A stretch of 56,521 nucleotides of DNA from Paraburkholderia tuberum STM678 (GCF_902833905.1 NZ_CADFGP010000048.1:1-56521); one strand, 5' to 3'; shown: positions 24,868-34,024, counted from the first letter of the stretch. Notes: generated by a model not told the origin, from the letters alone. Numbers and translations: made by a program.

Positions 24868-25974
24868 TCAAGGCCGCCCGCTCAGCTCGCAGACCCGCTG
24901 CGCAATCGCAAGCGATGCCGTCAACCCCGGTGACTCGATGCCGAACAGATTGACGAGCCCGCGCACGCCATGCGCGGCCGGCCCCTGGATCATGAAGTCC
25001 GCGGCGGGCTCGCCCGGGCCGGACAACTTCGGACGAATACCGGCGTACGCCGGCTGCAACGCGCCATCGGGCAAGGCCGGCCAGTACGCGCGAATCGCCG
25101 CATAAAACGACTCCGCGCGACGCGGATCGACGTCGTAATTGATCGCATCGACCCATTCGACGTCGGGGCCGAAGCGCACCTGGCCGCCCAGGTCGAGCGT
25201 CAGATGCACGCCGAGGCCGGCTTCGTTCGGCATCGGATAGATCAGGCGGCTGAACGGCGCGCGCCCCGAAATGCTGAAGTAATTGCCGCGCGCGAAGTAG
25301 AGCGGCGGCACGTGGCGCGAGTCGAGTCCGCGAATCTTGCGCGCGAGTGCGTTCGCATGCAGACCCGCGCTGTTGATCACGCAGGCAGCGCTGATCGTGG
25401 CGGGCGCCGCACCGCCGACCGCGATGGTGAAACGGCCGTTGTGAGCCTCGATCGCCTCGACCGGCGCATGGAACGCGTACACGGCGCCGTCGCGCTCGGC
25501 ATCGCCTTGCAGCGCGAGCATGTACTGATGACTATCGACGATCCCCGTCTGCGGCGAAAACACCGCCTCCACGCATTCGAGCGCCGGTTCGAGCGCCTGC
25601 GCCTGATCGCCGGTGACGCGCATCAGGTCGAGCACGCCGTTGTCGCGCCCTTTGGCCATGATGCTTTCGAGCTGCGGAATCTGGTTGCGCGACGTGGCGA
25701 CGAGCAGCTTGCCGCAGCGCGAATGCGGCACGTTGCGCTCGGCGCAATAGTCATACAGCATTTCGCGGCCGCGCACGCACAGCGTGGCCTTCAGCGATCC
25801 GCGCGGATAGTAGATGCCCGCGTGAATCACTTCGCTGTTGCGTGAACTCGTGCCCACGCCGATGGCGTCGGCGGCCTCCAGCACGATCACCTCGCGCCCG
25901 CGCGCCGCCAGCGCGCGCGCCGTCGCGAGGCCGATCACGCCGGCGCCGATCACTACACATTCGATCTGATCCAT
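24868..25974 (-). CDS. FAD-dependent oxidoreductase (L-2-hydroxyglutarate oxidase-like)
   Basis: 368 aa. N-terminal dinucleotide fold VVIGAGVIGLATARALA with acidic residue at the end of strand 2 (VIVLEAADAIG). SSRNSEVIHAGIYYP is characteristic of the LhgO/L2HGDH branch of DAO-type flavoenzymes. C-terminal GVHLTLDLGGQVRFGPDVEW and AYAGIRPKLSGPGEP match the same group. Probably oxidises L-2-hydroxyglutarate or a similar 2-hydroxyacid at the membrane. Substrate inferred from family resemblance only. Confidence 0.82.
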   Translation of the reverse strand: MDQIECVVIGAGVIGLATARALAARGREVIVLEAADAIGVGTSSRNSEVIHAGIYYPRGSLKATLCVRGREMLYDYCAERNVPHSRCGKLLVATSRNQIPQLESIMAKGRDNGVLDLMRVTGDQAQALEPALECVEAVFSPQTGIVDSHQYMLALQGDAERDGAVYAFHAPVEAIEAHNGRFTIAVGGAAPATISAACVINSAGLHANALARKIRGLDSRHVPPLYFARGNYFSISGRAPFSRLIYPMPNEAGLGVHLTLDLGGQVRFGPDVEWVDAINYDVDPRRAESFYAAIRAYWPALPDGALQPAYAGIRPKLSGPGEPAADFMIQGPAAHGVRGLVNLFGIESPGLTASLAIAQRVCELSGRP

Positions 25975-26330
25975 ATCCGTTGACGCGGCGCATTGGGCCG
26001 CGCGCTGCCTCGTTCAGCCGATGGAAGGAAGACAAGTACGGCACCTCGCCGCCGCGTTCCGTTTGTTGTCGAACGCATCTGTCCGCTGGTCTGCTTATGT
26101 CTTTTTATCACCGCCACGGGAAATTGTACGACTCGGTACAGACAGAAGTGACAAACGTTCGTGCGCGCCGACCAGGCGATGGCGGCGCAAGCTGCGCTCG
26201 ATTCTGCGCTCCACATCGAAAATAGCAATAATTGCCGCAGCATTCACAACGCAGGCTGTATAAATTTGCCGAAACAGCTCCCCAAATTCCAGAGAAGCGG
26301 GGTTTGGGTGCAAAAAACCGACCGAAAACC
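25975..26330. other. Intergenic region, no gene seen
   Basis: About 355 bases between the start of the LhgO-like gene and the stop of the AAA+ gene. Probably holds the promoter of the former. A poly-purine CAAAAAACCG stretch near 26311 belongs to the AAA+ gene terminator. Confidence 0.4.
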
Positions 26331-26350
26331 TCAAAAACCGATCGGTTTTC
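26314..26350 (-). terminator. Terminator overlapping the stop of the AAA+ gene
   Basis: On the minus strand the perfect palindrome AAAACCGATCGGTTTT (26349-26334) spans the last codons and abuts the TGA stop. A longer alternative pairs CGAAAACC with GGTTTTCG. Both are followed by T-rich sequence (GGTTTTTTGC). Termination signal embedded in the coding end. Confidence 0.55.
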
Positions 26351-27308
26351 GCCGGTTTCCGTAATCGAGGCGGATATCGGCGGGCTCGATCTGGTCGCGT
26401 CCCGCGATGCGCGCCGCGCCGAAGCCGTTCAGGATCGCGCGGCGCATCTCGCGCGGCGACGCCCGCTTGAGCACATCGAGCGTCGCTTCGCCAAGCGTGC
26501 CCGGAAAGCGCAGACCCCAGTTGTGCGCGCCGCGGATCTCGTCGTAGATCGACTGCGCGATGCGTCGCGCGCCGGCGTGGTCCGGCGGCGAGATCTCGTA
26601 GACGTTCATGCGGTTCAGGATCGGCTCGGGGATCGCGCGTTCGTCGTTGGCGGTCGCGATCCAGATCACGTTGCCCGCGTTGATCGGTATCTCGGCGAAC
26701 TCGTCGATGAAGCTCTGGGCGGTGTCGTGTTCGAGTAGCGCGTACAACGCGCCGAGTGGATCGTATTGCGAATCGCCGCTCGCCTTGTCGATTTCGTCGA
26801 CGGCGATCACCGGGTTCGCGTAGCTGCCGTTCACGAGTGCATCGAACACCTTGCCCGGCTTCGCGTTCTTCCATTGCGACGAGGCGCCCGACAGAATCCA
26901 GCCCGCCGTCAGCGAACTCATCGCGACGTATTGGTACGCGGTGCCGAGCAGGCGCGCGAGGTGCTTCGCGAAATGCGTCTTGCCGATGCCGGGCTCGCCG
27001 AGCAACAGGATCGGCATCAGTTCGAGCCGGTCCTCGGTTTCGAGGCACAGCACGACCTGCTTGCGGATGTCGTCGAGCGGGGCGGAAAAATTGGGCAGCG
27101 CGCCGATCAGATCGTCGATCGACGGCATCCGGTTCGGCTTCACGCAGAATCGCAGATTGCCGGTTTTCAGCATCTTTTCGTAGGTCGCGCGCAGCGCCTC
27201 GTTCGCGCCCTCGCCGAGACCGTTCAGCGCGCTTTCGACCTCGTCGAGGTCATACACCCGGCTGAACGAGGCCACGGCGATTTCCTGTTTGACCATTGCT
27301 GTCGTCAT
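26331..27308 (-). CDS. AAA+ ATPase (Lon/MoxR-like single-domain)
   Basis: 325 aa; ATG 27296 is an alternative start. Walker A GEPGIGKT (104-111), Walker B VIAVDEIDKA (D171, E172), sensor-1 IATAN and an arginine-finger-like ILNRMN, followed by a small helical lid. Resembles the ATPase module of Lon or ClpX but without protease, zinc-finger or substrate domains. No VWA partner is adjacent. The N-terminal 90 residues are unassigned. Remodelling role likely; target unknown. Confidence 0.8.
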   Translation of the reverse strand: MTTAMVKQEIAVASFSRVYDLDEVESALNGLGEGANEALRATYEKMLKTGNLRFCVKPNRMPSIDDLIGALPNFSAPLDDIRKQVVLCLETEDRLELMPILLLGEPGIGKTHFAKHLARLLGTAYQYVAMSSLTAGWILSGASSQWKNAKPGKVFDALVNGSYANPVIAVDEIDKASGDSQYDPLGALYALLEHDTAQSFIDEFAEIPINAGNVIWIATANDERAIPEPILNRMNVYEISPPDHAGARRIAQSIYDEIRGAHNWGLRFPGTLGEATLDVLKRASPREMRRAILNGFGAARIAGRDQIEPADIRLDYGNRRKPIGF

Positions 27309-27578
27309 CGCTCACCCCGTCTGGCTGATTCTGCAGCGGCGGCGCCTTGTGAGCGCCGGTTCGAGTCCAGTGTAGCGAGGACACAAACGCGTGCAAGCCA
27401 GCAGTCATGTGGCTCTGCTGCTAACGATCGCTGGCATCCCATCCTCATCTGGAATGGAGTGTTGCTGAACCGGCCCTCGTCGACCGTGTCAGAAATCGTT
27501 GCGGCCATCGGGGGTAAGATGGCTCTCTAATTGCTACGAGGCACCCACGCAAGCGACGCGTAAGCGGAGATCCTTTTT

Positions 27579-28139
27579 ATGTGGAAAACCAGTATCGTGG
27601 CCATGCTGCTTGGCGCTTCGTTGCTCGCCCACGCGCAACAACAGCCAGCGCAGCAGGTCGTGCAATGGCAGTTGCAGGTGGTGAAAGATGGCCAGCAGAT
27701 CGATTCGTTCGACGGCACCACGACCGTCGGCCAGGCGCGCACGGATACGCATCACCAGGTCGTGCAACACGAGGTCGGCTGCAAGGACCAGCCGGCCGGC
27801 AGCATCGATCTGTCACGCACGATCACGGTGTCGCCGCTGCGCGTCGATCCCGAGGGCGTGATGTTTTCGATCGACACGCAGGAAACGCTCGAGGACGACA
27901 ATGCGCGGCGCACCGACATCGGCTGCAAGCTGCCGCCGCAGCCGCGCCAGGTGAGCGCGAGCCACCCGGGTCTCGTGGTGCCGCCGGATCAATGGGCGAG
28001 CTGGACGATCGTCGATCACAATCCGAACCTCGTGTACCGCGTGCATGCGAACGTCGTGAGCAATGGCGCGAACGGCAACGGCACGAACGGCGGCATGAGC
28101 GGCAATGGCGCCGCGACCGGCAGCAGCAATCCGAACTGA
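27579..28139 (+). CDS. Exported hypothetical protein with Asn/Gly-rich tail
   Basis: 186 aa. Signal peptide MWKTSIVAMLLGASLLAHA, then a beta-rich domain (VVQWQLQVVKDGQQIDSFDGTTTVGQA) with two Cys (one in GCKDQP, one in IGCKLPP) that could form a disulfide. The last 25 residues are low-complexity Asn/Gly/Ser (NGANGNGTNGG). Family not recognised. Codon use is like the neighbours, so likely resident. Precedes the EEP-family gene by 54 bases and may share its transcript. Confidence 0.7.
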   Translation: MWKTSIVAMLLGASLLAHAQQQPAQQVVQWQLQVVKDGQQIDSFDGTTTVGQARTDTHHQVVQHEVGCKDQPAGSIDLSRTITVSPLRVDPEGVMFSIDTQETLEDDNARRTDIGCKLPPQPRQVSASHPGLVVPPDQWASWTIVDHNPNLVYRVHANVVSNGANGNGTNGGMSGNGAATGSSNPN

Positions 28140-28193
28140 CAGGAACCGCGCGCCTTACCGACGCGCTCAGACAGAACACGTGGATAACGCGGC

Positions 28194-28991
28194 ATGCGAA
28201 ACCCAGAAGAACTGATCCGCGAGAACCTCGCGCCGAACGATTTCGTCGCGGTGAGCTGGAACCTGCACAAGGGCCGCACACCGCTCGGTTTTCAGGCCTG
28301 GCAGGCGATGCAGCGCTGGGTTCAATCGACCCACGCGGACGCATACTTCCTGCAGGAAGCGATGGCGCGGCGTATGCCGTCGCCGGTATTGGCGAGCAGT
28401 TTCGGCACGCCGATGGGCGATCCACTGACCGACGTATGGCACTGTCAGGCAACCGAAATCGCGCGCGCGCTCGAACTCGAAGTCGCGCTCGGCCCGAACG
28501 TGTTCAAGCCGTCGTGGCGGCACGGCAATGCGATCCTGTCGCCGCATCCGCTCGATCTCGGCGGCCGCTGGGACATCTCCGCGCACCGCTTCGAAAAGCG
28601 CGGCCTGCTGGTCGCGCGTGCGACGTTCGGCGGACGACTCGTCACGTTGCTCTGTGCGCATCTCGCGCTGACGCGTCCGGCGCGGTTGCGGCAGATGGAC
28701 TGGATCGCGCACTGGATCGCGAAGGAAGCCCCCGACGGTCCGCTCGTGCTGGCCGGCGATTTCAACGATTGGCGCAACGACTCGGTGCCGCTCTTTCGCG
28801 AGCATGGCTTGCAGGAAGTCGCGACGCTGCTCGGCGAACCGGCGCGCACGTTCCCGGCGTTCTCGCCGGCGCTGTCGCTCGACAAGATGTTCGTGCGCGA
28901 CATGCAGCCGGTCGAATGGATCCAGCCGACGCAGGAGACCGCGTGGCTGTCCGATCATTTGCCGTATATGGCGAAGTTGCGGCTGGAGTGA
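28194..28991 (+). CDS. Endonuclease/exonuclease/phosphatase (EEP) family protein
   Basis: 265 aa. EEP-fold motifs: VSWNLHKG (Asn of the metal site), YFLQEA (catalytic Glu), LLCAHLALT (His), LVLAGDFNDW (Asp-x-Asn), and LSDHLPYMAKL (terminal Asp-His). All active-site residues are present. Family includes nucleases, sphingomyelinase-like and lipid phosphodiesterases. The related YbhP-type bacterial proteins lie near membrane-lipid genes, but here the partner is an aldose epimerase on the opposite strand. Substrate unknown. Confidence 0.85.
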   Translation: MRNPEELIRENLAPNDFVAVSWNLHKGRTPLGFQAWQAMQRWVQSTHADAYFLQEAMARRMPSPVLASSFGTPMGDPLTDVWHCQATEIARALELEVALGPNVFKPSWRHGNAILSPHPLDLGGRWDISAHRFEKRGLLVARATFGGRLVTLLCAHLALTRPARLRQMDWIAHWIAKEAPDGPLVLAGDFNDWRNDSVPLFREHGLQEVATLLGEPARTFPAFSPALSLDKMFVRDMQPVEWIQPTQETAWLSDHLPYMAKLRLE

Positions 28992-29037
28992 GCGCTTCTG
29001 CTGGTTGAGCTTTCGCCAACGGAAAGCGCGTCCACCC

Positions 29038-30042
29038 TCACTCGCGAAGCGGCGTCCAGCTCAACGCCGCTTCGATCTCCTCCCCCGGCTGCAATACGCA
29101 GCCACCGACGTGTTCTTGTGTACCAACCGCGTTGAAGCAATCGGTCGTATTCGTGACCGGTTCCACGCATAGCTGCGGATCGTTGGCCGGCGCGAACACG
29201 ACCAGGTGATCGAACGGCGCGTCGGCACGCATCGTCAGATTGCGGCGCTCGTCGGGCCACGCGATCGTCGCCACGCGCGACCACTTTGAAAAGTTGTTGT
29301 CGAGATCGAACGCATCGGGCGACATGCCCGCGCGCAAGGCGTCGACGGCGGGATGCGGGCCGAGATGCGTCGGCAGCACGTCGGTGTCCGCGTGCCACAT
29401 CGCCTGCACGTCGGCATGGATGCGCGTCGACGCGGTGCGCGGATAGTACGGATGATGGCCCATGCCGAACGGCATCGGCCGGCCGGCGAGATTCCGCGCG
29501 GACATCGTGATGTGGAGCGCGCCACCGCGCAACTCGATACGCTGCCGCGCGCGATAGCGAAACGGCCAGTCGCCAGTCGCGCTCGCATCCGGTTCGTGCT
29601 CGAAGTGCAAGTCCACCGCGCTTTCGCTGCGCGCGCCGACGCGCCACGGATGCCGCCACGCGTTGCCATGCAGCGCGTGGGCGAAACGCGGGTCGTTGCC
29701 GGCGAGATCGATCGTCGCGCCGTCGAACGCGAAGCGCGCATCGCGAATCCGGTTGCAGTATGGGAACAGCGGAAAGCTCGCCATGCGCAGCGGATCGCGC
29801 GCTTCGAACGCTTCCGGCAGCGCCGGCCGCAGCCAGTGCAACGGACCTTCCGGCGTGACTTCGTAGAACGCCGCGAGCGCGCCGCCAACGTCCGGCGCGA
29901 GCACCGCTCGCAACGCACCGGCCGACAACGTGACGAGGCGCGCGGCGATCACGGGATCGTCGAGCCATGAGCGTTGAGTCGCCGATCGAGTCACGTCATG
30001 TGCCGCGCGCGACCGGGCAGGATTCAGGGAAACGTCGCGCAT
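29038..30042 (-). CDS. Aldose 1-epimerase (mutarotase) family protein
   Basis: 334 aa. Galactose-mutarotase beta-sandwich with active-site residues: His in ALHGNAW, His pair in GMGHHPYY, and catalytic Glu in QLCVEPVTN. FPLFPYCNRIRDARF is the substrate-binding Asn-Arg motif. Interconverts alpha and beta anomers of a sugar. Divergent from the LacI regulator and its operators, and the decayed sugar ABC operon lies just beyond, so it was plausibly part of the same sugar-use locus. Confidence 0.9.
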   Translation of the reverse strand: MRDVSLNPARSRAAHDVTRSATQRSWLDDPVIAARLVTLSAGALRAVLAPDVGGALAAFYEVTPEGPLHWLRPALPEAFEARDPLRMASFPLFPYCNRIRDARFAFDGATIDLAGNDPRFAHALHGNAWRHPWRVGARSESAVDLHFEHEPDASATGDWPFRYRARQRIELRGGALHITMSARNLAGRPMPFGMGHHPYYPRTASTRIHADVQAMWHADTDVLPTHLGPHPAVDALRAGMSPDAFDLDNNFSKWSRVATIAWPDERRNLTMRADAPFDHLVVFAPANDPQLCVEPVTNTTDCFNAVGTQEHVGGCVLQPGEEIEAALSWTPLRE

Positions 30043-30178
30043 GGTCAGACGAGGCGAAACCGCGAGCGGAAAGCGGCATCAACGTGCATTCATATCTCCT
30101 TTGACGTGCCGCGCACCCCGCGGCCGGCGGACCACCTCAGTCCGCCCCGAGCGAGAATCGCACGACACCGCACCATTG

Positions 30179-30193
30179 GTCAATATTATTAGT
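30179..30193. promoter_or_regulatory. LacI-type operator, site 1
   Basis: GTCAATATTATTAGT matches 12 of 15 bases of the perfect palindrome found at 31414-31428 (ACTAATATTATTAGT). It lies in the divergent region between the aldose epimerase and lacI-type genes. Confidence 0.65.
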
Positions 30194-30268
30194 AATAAAT
30201 TCGTTCAAAAAGGGCCGGTAACGGACCTACGCTCCGTTCCCAAATGGCGGGTTAGCGCGCGTTGCCGC

Positions 30269-30283
30269 GCGCATATTATTAGT
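30269..30283. promoter_or_regulatory. LacI-type operator, site 2
   Basis: GCGCATATTATTAGT shares the 11-base core ATATTATTAGT with sites 1 and 3, on the same strand, exactly 90 bases from site 1 and about 70 bases before the regulator start. Fits autoregulation, possibly by looping. Confidence 0.65.
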
Positions 30284-30351
30284 GGTACCGTCAGCAGCAT
30301 GATGCCGCTGGCATTGCCCCGCTTCAGCGCCGCCTCGGCGCGGCCCGCACA

Positions 30352-31434
30352 ATGAAAAAATCGACTCAACGCCGTCCCACCATGACCGACATCGCCAAGC
30401 TCACCGGCGTGTCGCAATCCACCGTTTCGCTCGTGCTCAACAACGCGGCCGGCGCGAAATTCTCCGATGCGACCCGCAACAAGGTGCTGAAGGCCGCGCA
30501 CGACCTCGGCTACCGGCAGTCGCTGCGCGCGCCCGTAGCGGCATCGAGCGACGAGCGCAACCTGATCGTCTATCTGGCTGACGAAATCTCGACGAGCCCG
30601 CACCCGGTCGTCAACATCGACGGCGCGCGCGACGCCGCGTACGCGAGCGGCAAGATGCTCGCGGTCTACTCGACGCACGGCAACGCCGACATCGAAAAAC
30701 AGGTACTCGACACGGTCCTCACCAATCCGCACGTGTTCGGTGTGATCTACGCGACCGTCTACACGCGCAAGGTCGCGCCGCCGAGCGCGCTGTCGCAGGT
30801 GCCGACCGTGTTGCTGAACTGCTACACCGGCGACAGCACGTTCTCGTCCGTGGTGCCGGCCGAGGTCGCGGGCGGCCATCTGGCGACCGAGTACCTGCTG
30901 CAGGCCGGCCACCGGCGCATCGGCTACATCAACGGCGAGCCGTGGCAGGACGCCGCGAAAGACCGCCTGAAGGGCTACCGCACCGCGCTCGCGACCGCCG
31001 ATCTGCCTTTCGCGGCCGAACTCGTGCGCGACGGCGACTGGAGCCCCGGCCTCGGCTTCGAGCTGACGCTGTCGCTGATGCGCGAGGCCAATCCTCCCAC
31101 TGCGATCTTCTGCGCCAACGACCTGACCGCGATCGGCGCGATCGAGGCGCTCAAGCAACTCGGCCTGCGCGTGCCCGAGGACGTGTCGGTGCTCGGCTAC
31201 GACGACCAGGAAATCGCGCGCCACACGCATCCGCCGCTGTCGACGGTGGTGCTGCCCAACTACGAACTCGGCCGCTGGGCCGTCGAAACGCTGCTGCAGG
31301 AAGAGCACAACCGCGCAGCCGGCGCGCCGGTGCGCCATCGCACGGTCAAGCTCGACGGACCGCTGGTGGAACGCACCTCGGTCCGGGTAATTACCGAGGC
31401 AAAAGCGGCGACAACTAATATTATTAGTGATTGA
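30352..31434 (+). CDS. LacI-family transcriptional regulator
   Basis: 360 aa. N-terminal LacI HTH (TMTDIAKLTGVSQSTVSLVLNN, followed by hinge region KAAHDLGYR), then a periplasmic-binding-protein-like sugar-sensor domain (YLADEISTSPHPVVNIDGARDAAY, RRIGYINGE, IFCANDLTAIGAIEALKQLGLRVPEDVSVLGYDD). Three matching operators surround it: two upstream and one overlapping its last codons. Intact and presumably functional, although the ABC genes downstream are destroyed. Likely represses sugar uptake genes in the absence of an unknown sugar. Confidence 0.93.
   Translation: MKKSTQRRPTMTDIAKLTGVSQSTVSLVLNNAAGAKFSDATRNKVLKAAHDLGYRQSLRAPVAASSDERNLIVYLADEISTSPHPVVNIDGARDAAYASGKMLAVYSTHGNADIEKQVLDTVLTNPHVFGVIYATVYTRKVAPPSALSQVPTVLLNCYTGDSTFSSVVPAEVAGGHLATEYLLQAGHRRIGYINGEPWQDAAKDRLKGYRTALATADLPFAAELVRDGDWSPGLGFELTLSLMREANPPTAIFCANDLTAIGAIEALKQLGLRVPEDVSVLGYDDQEIARHTHPPLSTVVLPNYELGRWAVETLLQEEHNRAAGAPVRHRTVKLDGPLVERTSVRVITEAKAATTNIISD
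31414..31428. promoter_or_regulatory. LacI-type operator, site 3 (perfect palindrome)
   Basis: ACTAATATTATTAGT is a perfect 15-base inverted repeat around a central T, overlapping the end of the regulator gene and preceding the former ABC operon. The best of the three copies. Confidence 0.75.
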
Positions 31435-31607
31435 TCGATAATAATTTCAAGTGGAATAATCGGCACGTCGGGTCGGGAAGACAGCGCCGGTGGGTCATAG
31501 CCAATCGCGCGCTCGCCGGCGAACCAACGTCGGCCCCCCGGCTGGACAGAGGCAATCCCGAGCAGCACGAAAAGCAAATAAACCGTCACCGGTTACTGGA
31601 GGAAGAC

Positions 31608-32192
31608 ATGGCGGCAAATGGTGGCGCTTGCGCGCGCGGTGTCGTCGGACGCGAAGATGGTGATCATGGACGAATCGACGTCGTCGCTCGACGAGCGCGA
31701 AGTCGAACTGCTGTTCACCGTCGTGCGCAAGCTGCGCGACGACGGCCGCGCGGTAATTTTCGTCTCGCACCGGCTCGACGAGCTGTACGCGCTGTGCGAT
31801 CGCGTGACCGTGATGCGCGACGGCCAGACGGTCGTGCAAAGCACGATGGCCGAGATGGACAAGCTGCAGCTCGTCACGACGATGCTCGATTTCCGCACGC
31901 CCAAGCAGGCGCGCGAAGCGGGCATCAGCACGATCTACCAGGAGATCAACCTGGCGCCGTTCCGCGAATCTGAGCGTCGCCGCGGGCGCGAGGGTTCCGT
32001 CGCGATGACGATTGCCGGCGTGCTGCTGCTCGGGCTCGTGTTCAACTGCTGAACTTCGAGAACGGGCTCGGGTTCATCAGTCTGTCCGCGTACTGGCAAT
32101 CCGTGCTTCGCGGCGTGTTCCTGCTACTCGTGATCGTGCTGCAGGCGCGCGTGTGGAAACAGCGCGGAAAAAAGCGGGTGGCGGCGGCGTGA
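31608..32192 (+). pseudogene. Scrambled remains of a sugar ABC transporter operon (ATPase and permease)
   Basis: A good start (GGAGGAAGACATG, ATG 31608) joins out of frame to the interior of an RbsA-like ATPase: QMVALARAVSSDAKMVIMDES, SLDEREVELLF, VIFVSHRLDELYALCDRVTVMRDG (signature, Walker B and H-loop region, about 31612-31880). Next comes DFRTPKQAREAGISTIYQEIN, which in intact proteins lies upstream of that region, so the order is swapped. From about 31985 an RbsC-like permease tail follows (VAMTIAGVLLLGLVFN), shifts frame near 32046, and continues LNFENGLGFISLSAYWQSVLRG to TGA 32192. No functional protein is expected. Walker A and most of both genes are missing. Confidence 0.85.
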
Positions 32193-33253
32193 GCAAGCGG
32201 CACCCGCGAATTGGCGTCATCAATTCCATCGGACAGAATTTCCTTACTTGGCCGAGGCTTGCCGCCACAATCGCCGCCCCCGACCCATCTCTGTGTACCG
32301 ATAGACTCGCCGCGAAACCGTGTGACCGTGACGCGTCCCCGACGCGTCACGACGTCCCCGCTCGTCGTCCCCGGTTTCCTTATTGACTGTCGGTGCGCAA
32401 CGTCCAGACGGTCGCCGTATTCGTGGCGTCGTCTGCCGCGGTGAACTGCAAGTGGCGCTTGCTATCGAGGCCGAACGCGGAGCCTGGCGCAGGGTCGACC
32501 GACATTTGAGCGACGAATTGTCCGTCGACGGTGAACTCGACGATTTCGCTGGGACGTTTCGGGTCGGGCGCGCGACACACGCGGCGCGAAGCGCGTGCGC
32601 GTATCACCAACCCGTCGAAGCCAGTGTATGAACCGGATGCAGATATCGCACGAGAAGCCTCCATTTGACACCTCCTACTCGCATGGGCGGCCGCAGCCGC
32701 CAGGACGAGTGTCGCGCACCCACCGCACTGCCTGGCTTCGCGCGACTCGCGTCCTGCGTAAACGAGGCAACCTCGGGCGTACTCCCCAAAAAATCGCGGC
32801 GCGCAAACGATAGTCGAAAGCGAAGCGATCTCGATGGCGCCGGCAGGGTTCCTCCCCATTTGCCAGTTTTATCAGCAGGGTCAATGCTGCAGCGCACGCC
32901 GCCTTTCGGTATCATCCTGAAAATGTTGCCCTTGCGGCGCATCGCTTTCGCGCCGGCCGGGCAACCAATGGCAGCCGCCCTTCGCGGCGTTCGCCGAATC
33001 GCCGTACCCCGCTGAAGCACGGCCGCACTCACGCCAACGTACTTCGCGGCGCCAGCAAGCCGGCGCCGCCGCTTCCCGGTTTGGCAACCCGCTTTACCAC
33101 GCTCGACCGCCGCGCCGCGGCCCCGCCCCGGCGGGCACGGTAAAATGACGGATTGCGCGGGAGTCCCGACCACGGGTCAGCGCAGCATCGCCCTTGCCGT
33201 GCCGGCCGGCTCAGACGACTGGCCGCCTTTGTTTTCGCACTATCCAAGAAGCC
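32193..33253. other. About 1 kb of apparently decayed sequence
   Basis: No intact gene. One recognisable coding remnant lies on the minus strand (32380-32630, listed separately). Other frames are short and lack signals. The right end (about 33135-33253) should carry the promoter and leader of the ferredoxin-NADP reductase gene. Confidence 0.5.
32380..32630 (-). pseudogene. C-terminal fragment of an NHL/beta-propeller-like protein
   Basis: The last 55 codons of a minus-strand frame (EIVEFTVDGQFVAQMSVDPAPGSAFGL then FTAADDATNTATVWTL) read like the final blades of a secreted NHL/SMP-30-type propeller protein, ending in a regular stop at 32380. Upstream, GSYTGFDGLVIR may belong to the same gene, but no start, signal peptide or further blades are found. 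Judged a remnant; family guess is tentative. Confidence 0.45.
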
Positions 33254-34024
33254 ATGAGCAACCTGAATTCACAAACCGTCCTGAGCGTCCATCACTGGAC
33301 CGATACGCTTTTCAGCTTCACCTGCACGCGCGATCCGTCGTTCCGTTTCGAAAACGGCCAGTTCACGATGGTGGGCCTGCAGGTCGAGGGCAAGCCGCTG
33401 CTGCGCGCATACAGCCTCGCCAGTGCGAACTACGAAGAACATCTCGAATTCCTCAGCATCAAGGTGCAGGACGGCCCGCTCACATCGCGTCTGCAGCACC
33501 TGAAGGTCGGCGACGAAGTGCTGATCGGCAAGAAGCCGGTCGGCACGCTGGTGGCCGACAACCTGCTGCCGGGCAAGACGCTGTGGCTGTTGTCCACCGG
33601 CACGGGCCTCGCGCCGTTCATGTCGATCATCAAGGATCCGGACATTTACGACCGCTACGAGCGCGTGGTCCTCACGCATACCTGCCGTTTCGTCGACGAA
33701 CTCGCGTACAAGGAATACATCACCGAGCACCTGCCGGCGCATGAACACCTCGGCGAGTTCGTACAGGAAAAGCTGCTGTACTACCCGACTGTCACGCGCG
33801 AAGCGTTCCAGAACCGCGGCCGCATCACCGAGCTGATCGAAACCGAAAAGCTGTTCGCCGACCTCGGCGTGCCGGGTTTCTCGCTCGAGGACGACCGCGT
33901 CATGCTGTGCGGAAGCCCGCACATGCTGCGCGACACGCGCAAGCTGCTCGAAGACGCGGGCTTCAAGGAAGGCAGCAACAACGAGCCGGGCCATTACGTG
34001 GTCGAAAAGGCCTTCGTCGGCTAA
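33254..34024 (+). CDS. fpr: Ferredoxin--NADP(+) reductase
   Basis: 256 aa from ATG 33254, which gives the family N-terminus MSNLNSQTVLSVHHWTDTLFSF. FAD-binding RAYSLAS, NADP-binding LLSTGTGLAPFMSI, and LCGSPHML. Ends in VEKAFVG, the Tyr/Phe-x-x-Val-type C-terminus of bacterial Fpr. Transfers electrons between NADPH and ferredoxin or flavodoxin. Monocistronic with a strong terminator. Confidence 0.95.
   Translation: MSNLNSQTVLSVHHWTDTLFSFTCTRDPSFRFENGQFTMVGLQVEGKPLLRAYSLASANYEEHLEFLSIKVQDGPLTSRLQHLKVGDEVLIGKKPVGTLVADNLLPGKTLWLLSTGTGLAPFMSIIKDPDIYDRYERVVLTHTCRFVDELAYKEYITEHLPAHEHLGEFVQEKLLYYPTVTREAFQNRGRITELIETEKLFADLGVPGFSLEDDRVMLCGSPHMLRDTRKLLEDAGFKEGSNNEPGHYVVEKAFVG

Noticed and set aside
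27581..29008. 475-codon frame across the exported protein and the EEP-family gene
   Set aside because: Arg-rich, no motifs, and both overlapped genes have clear family or signal-peptide features in other frames.
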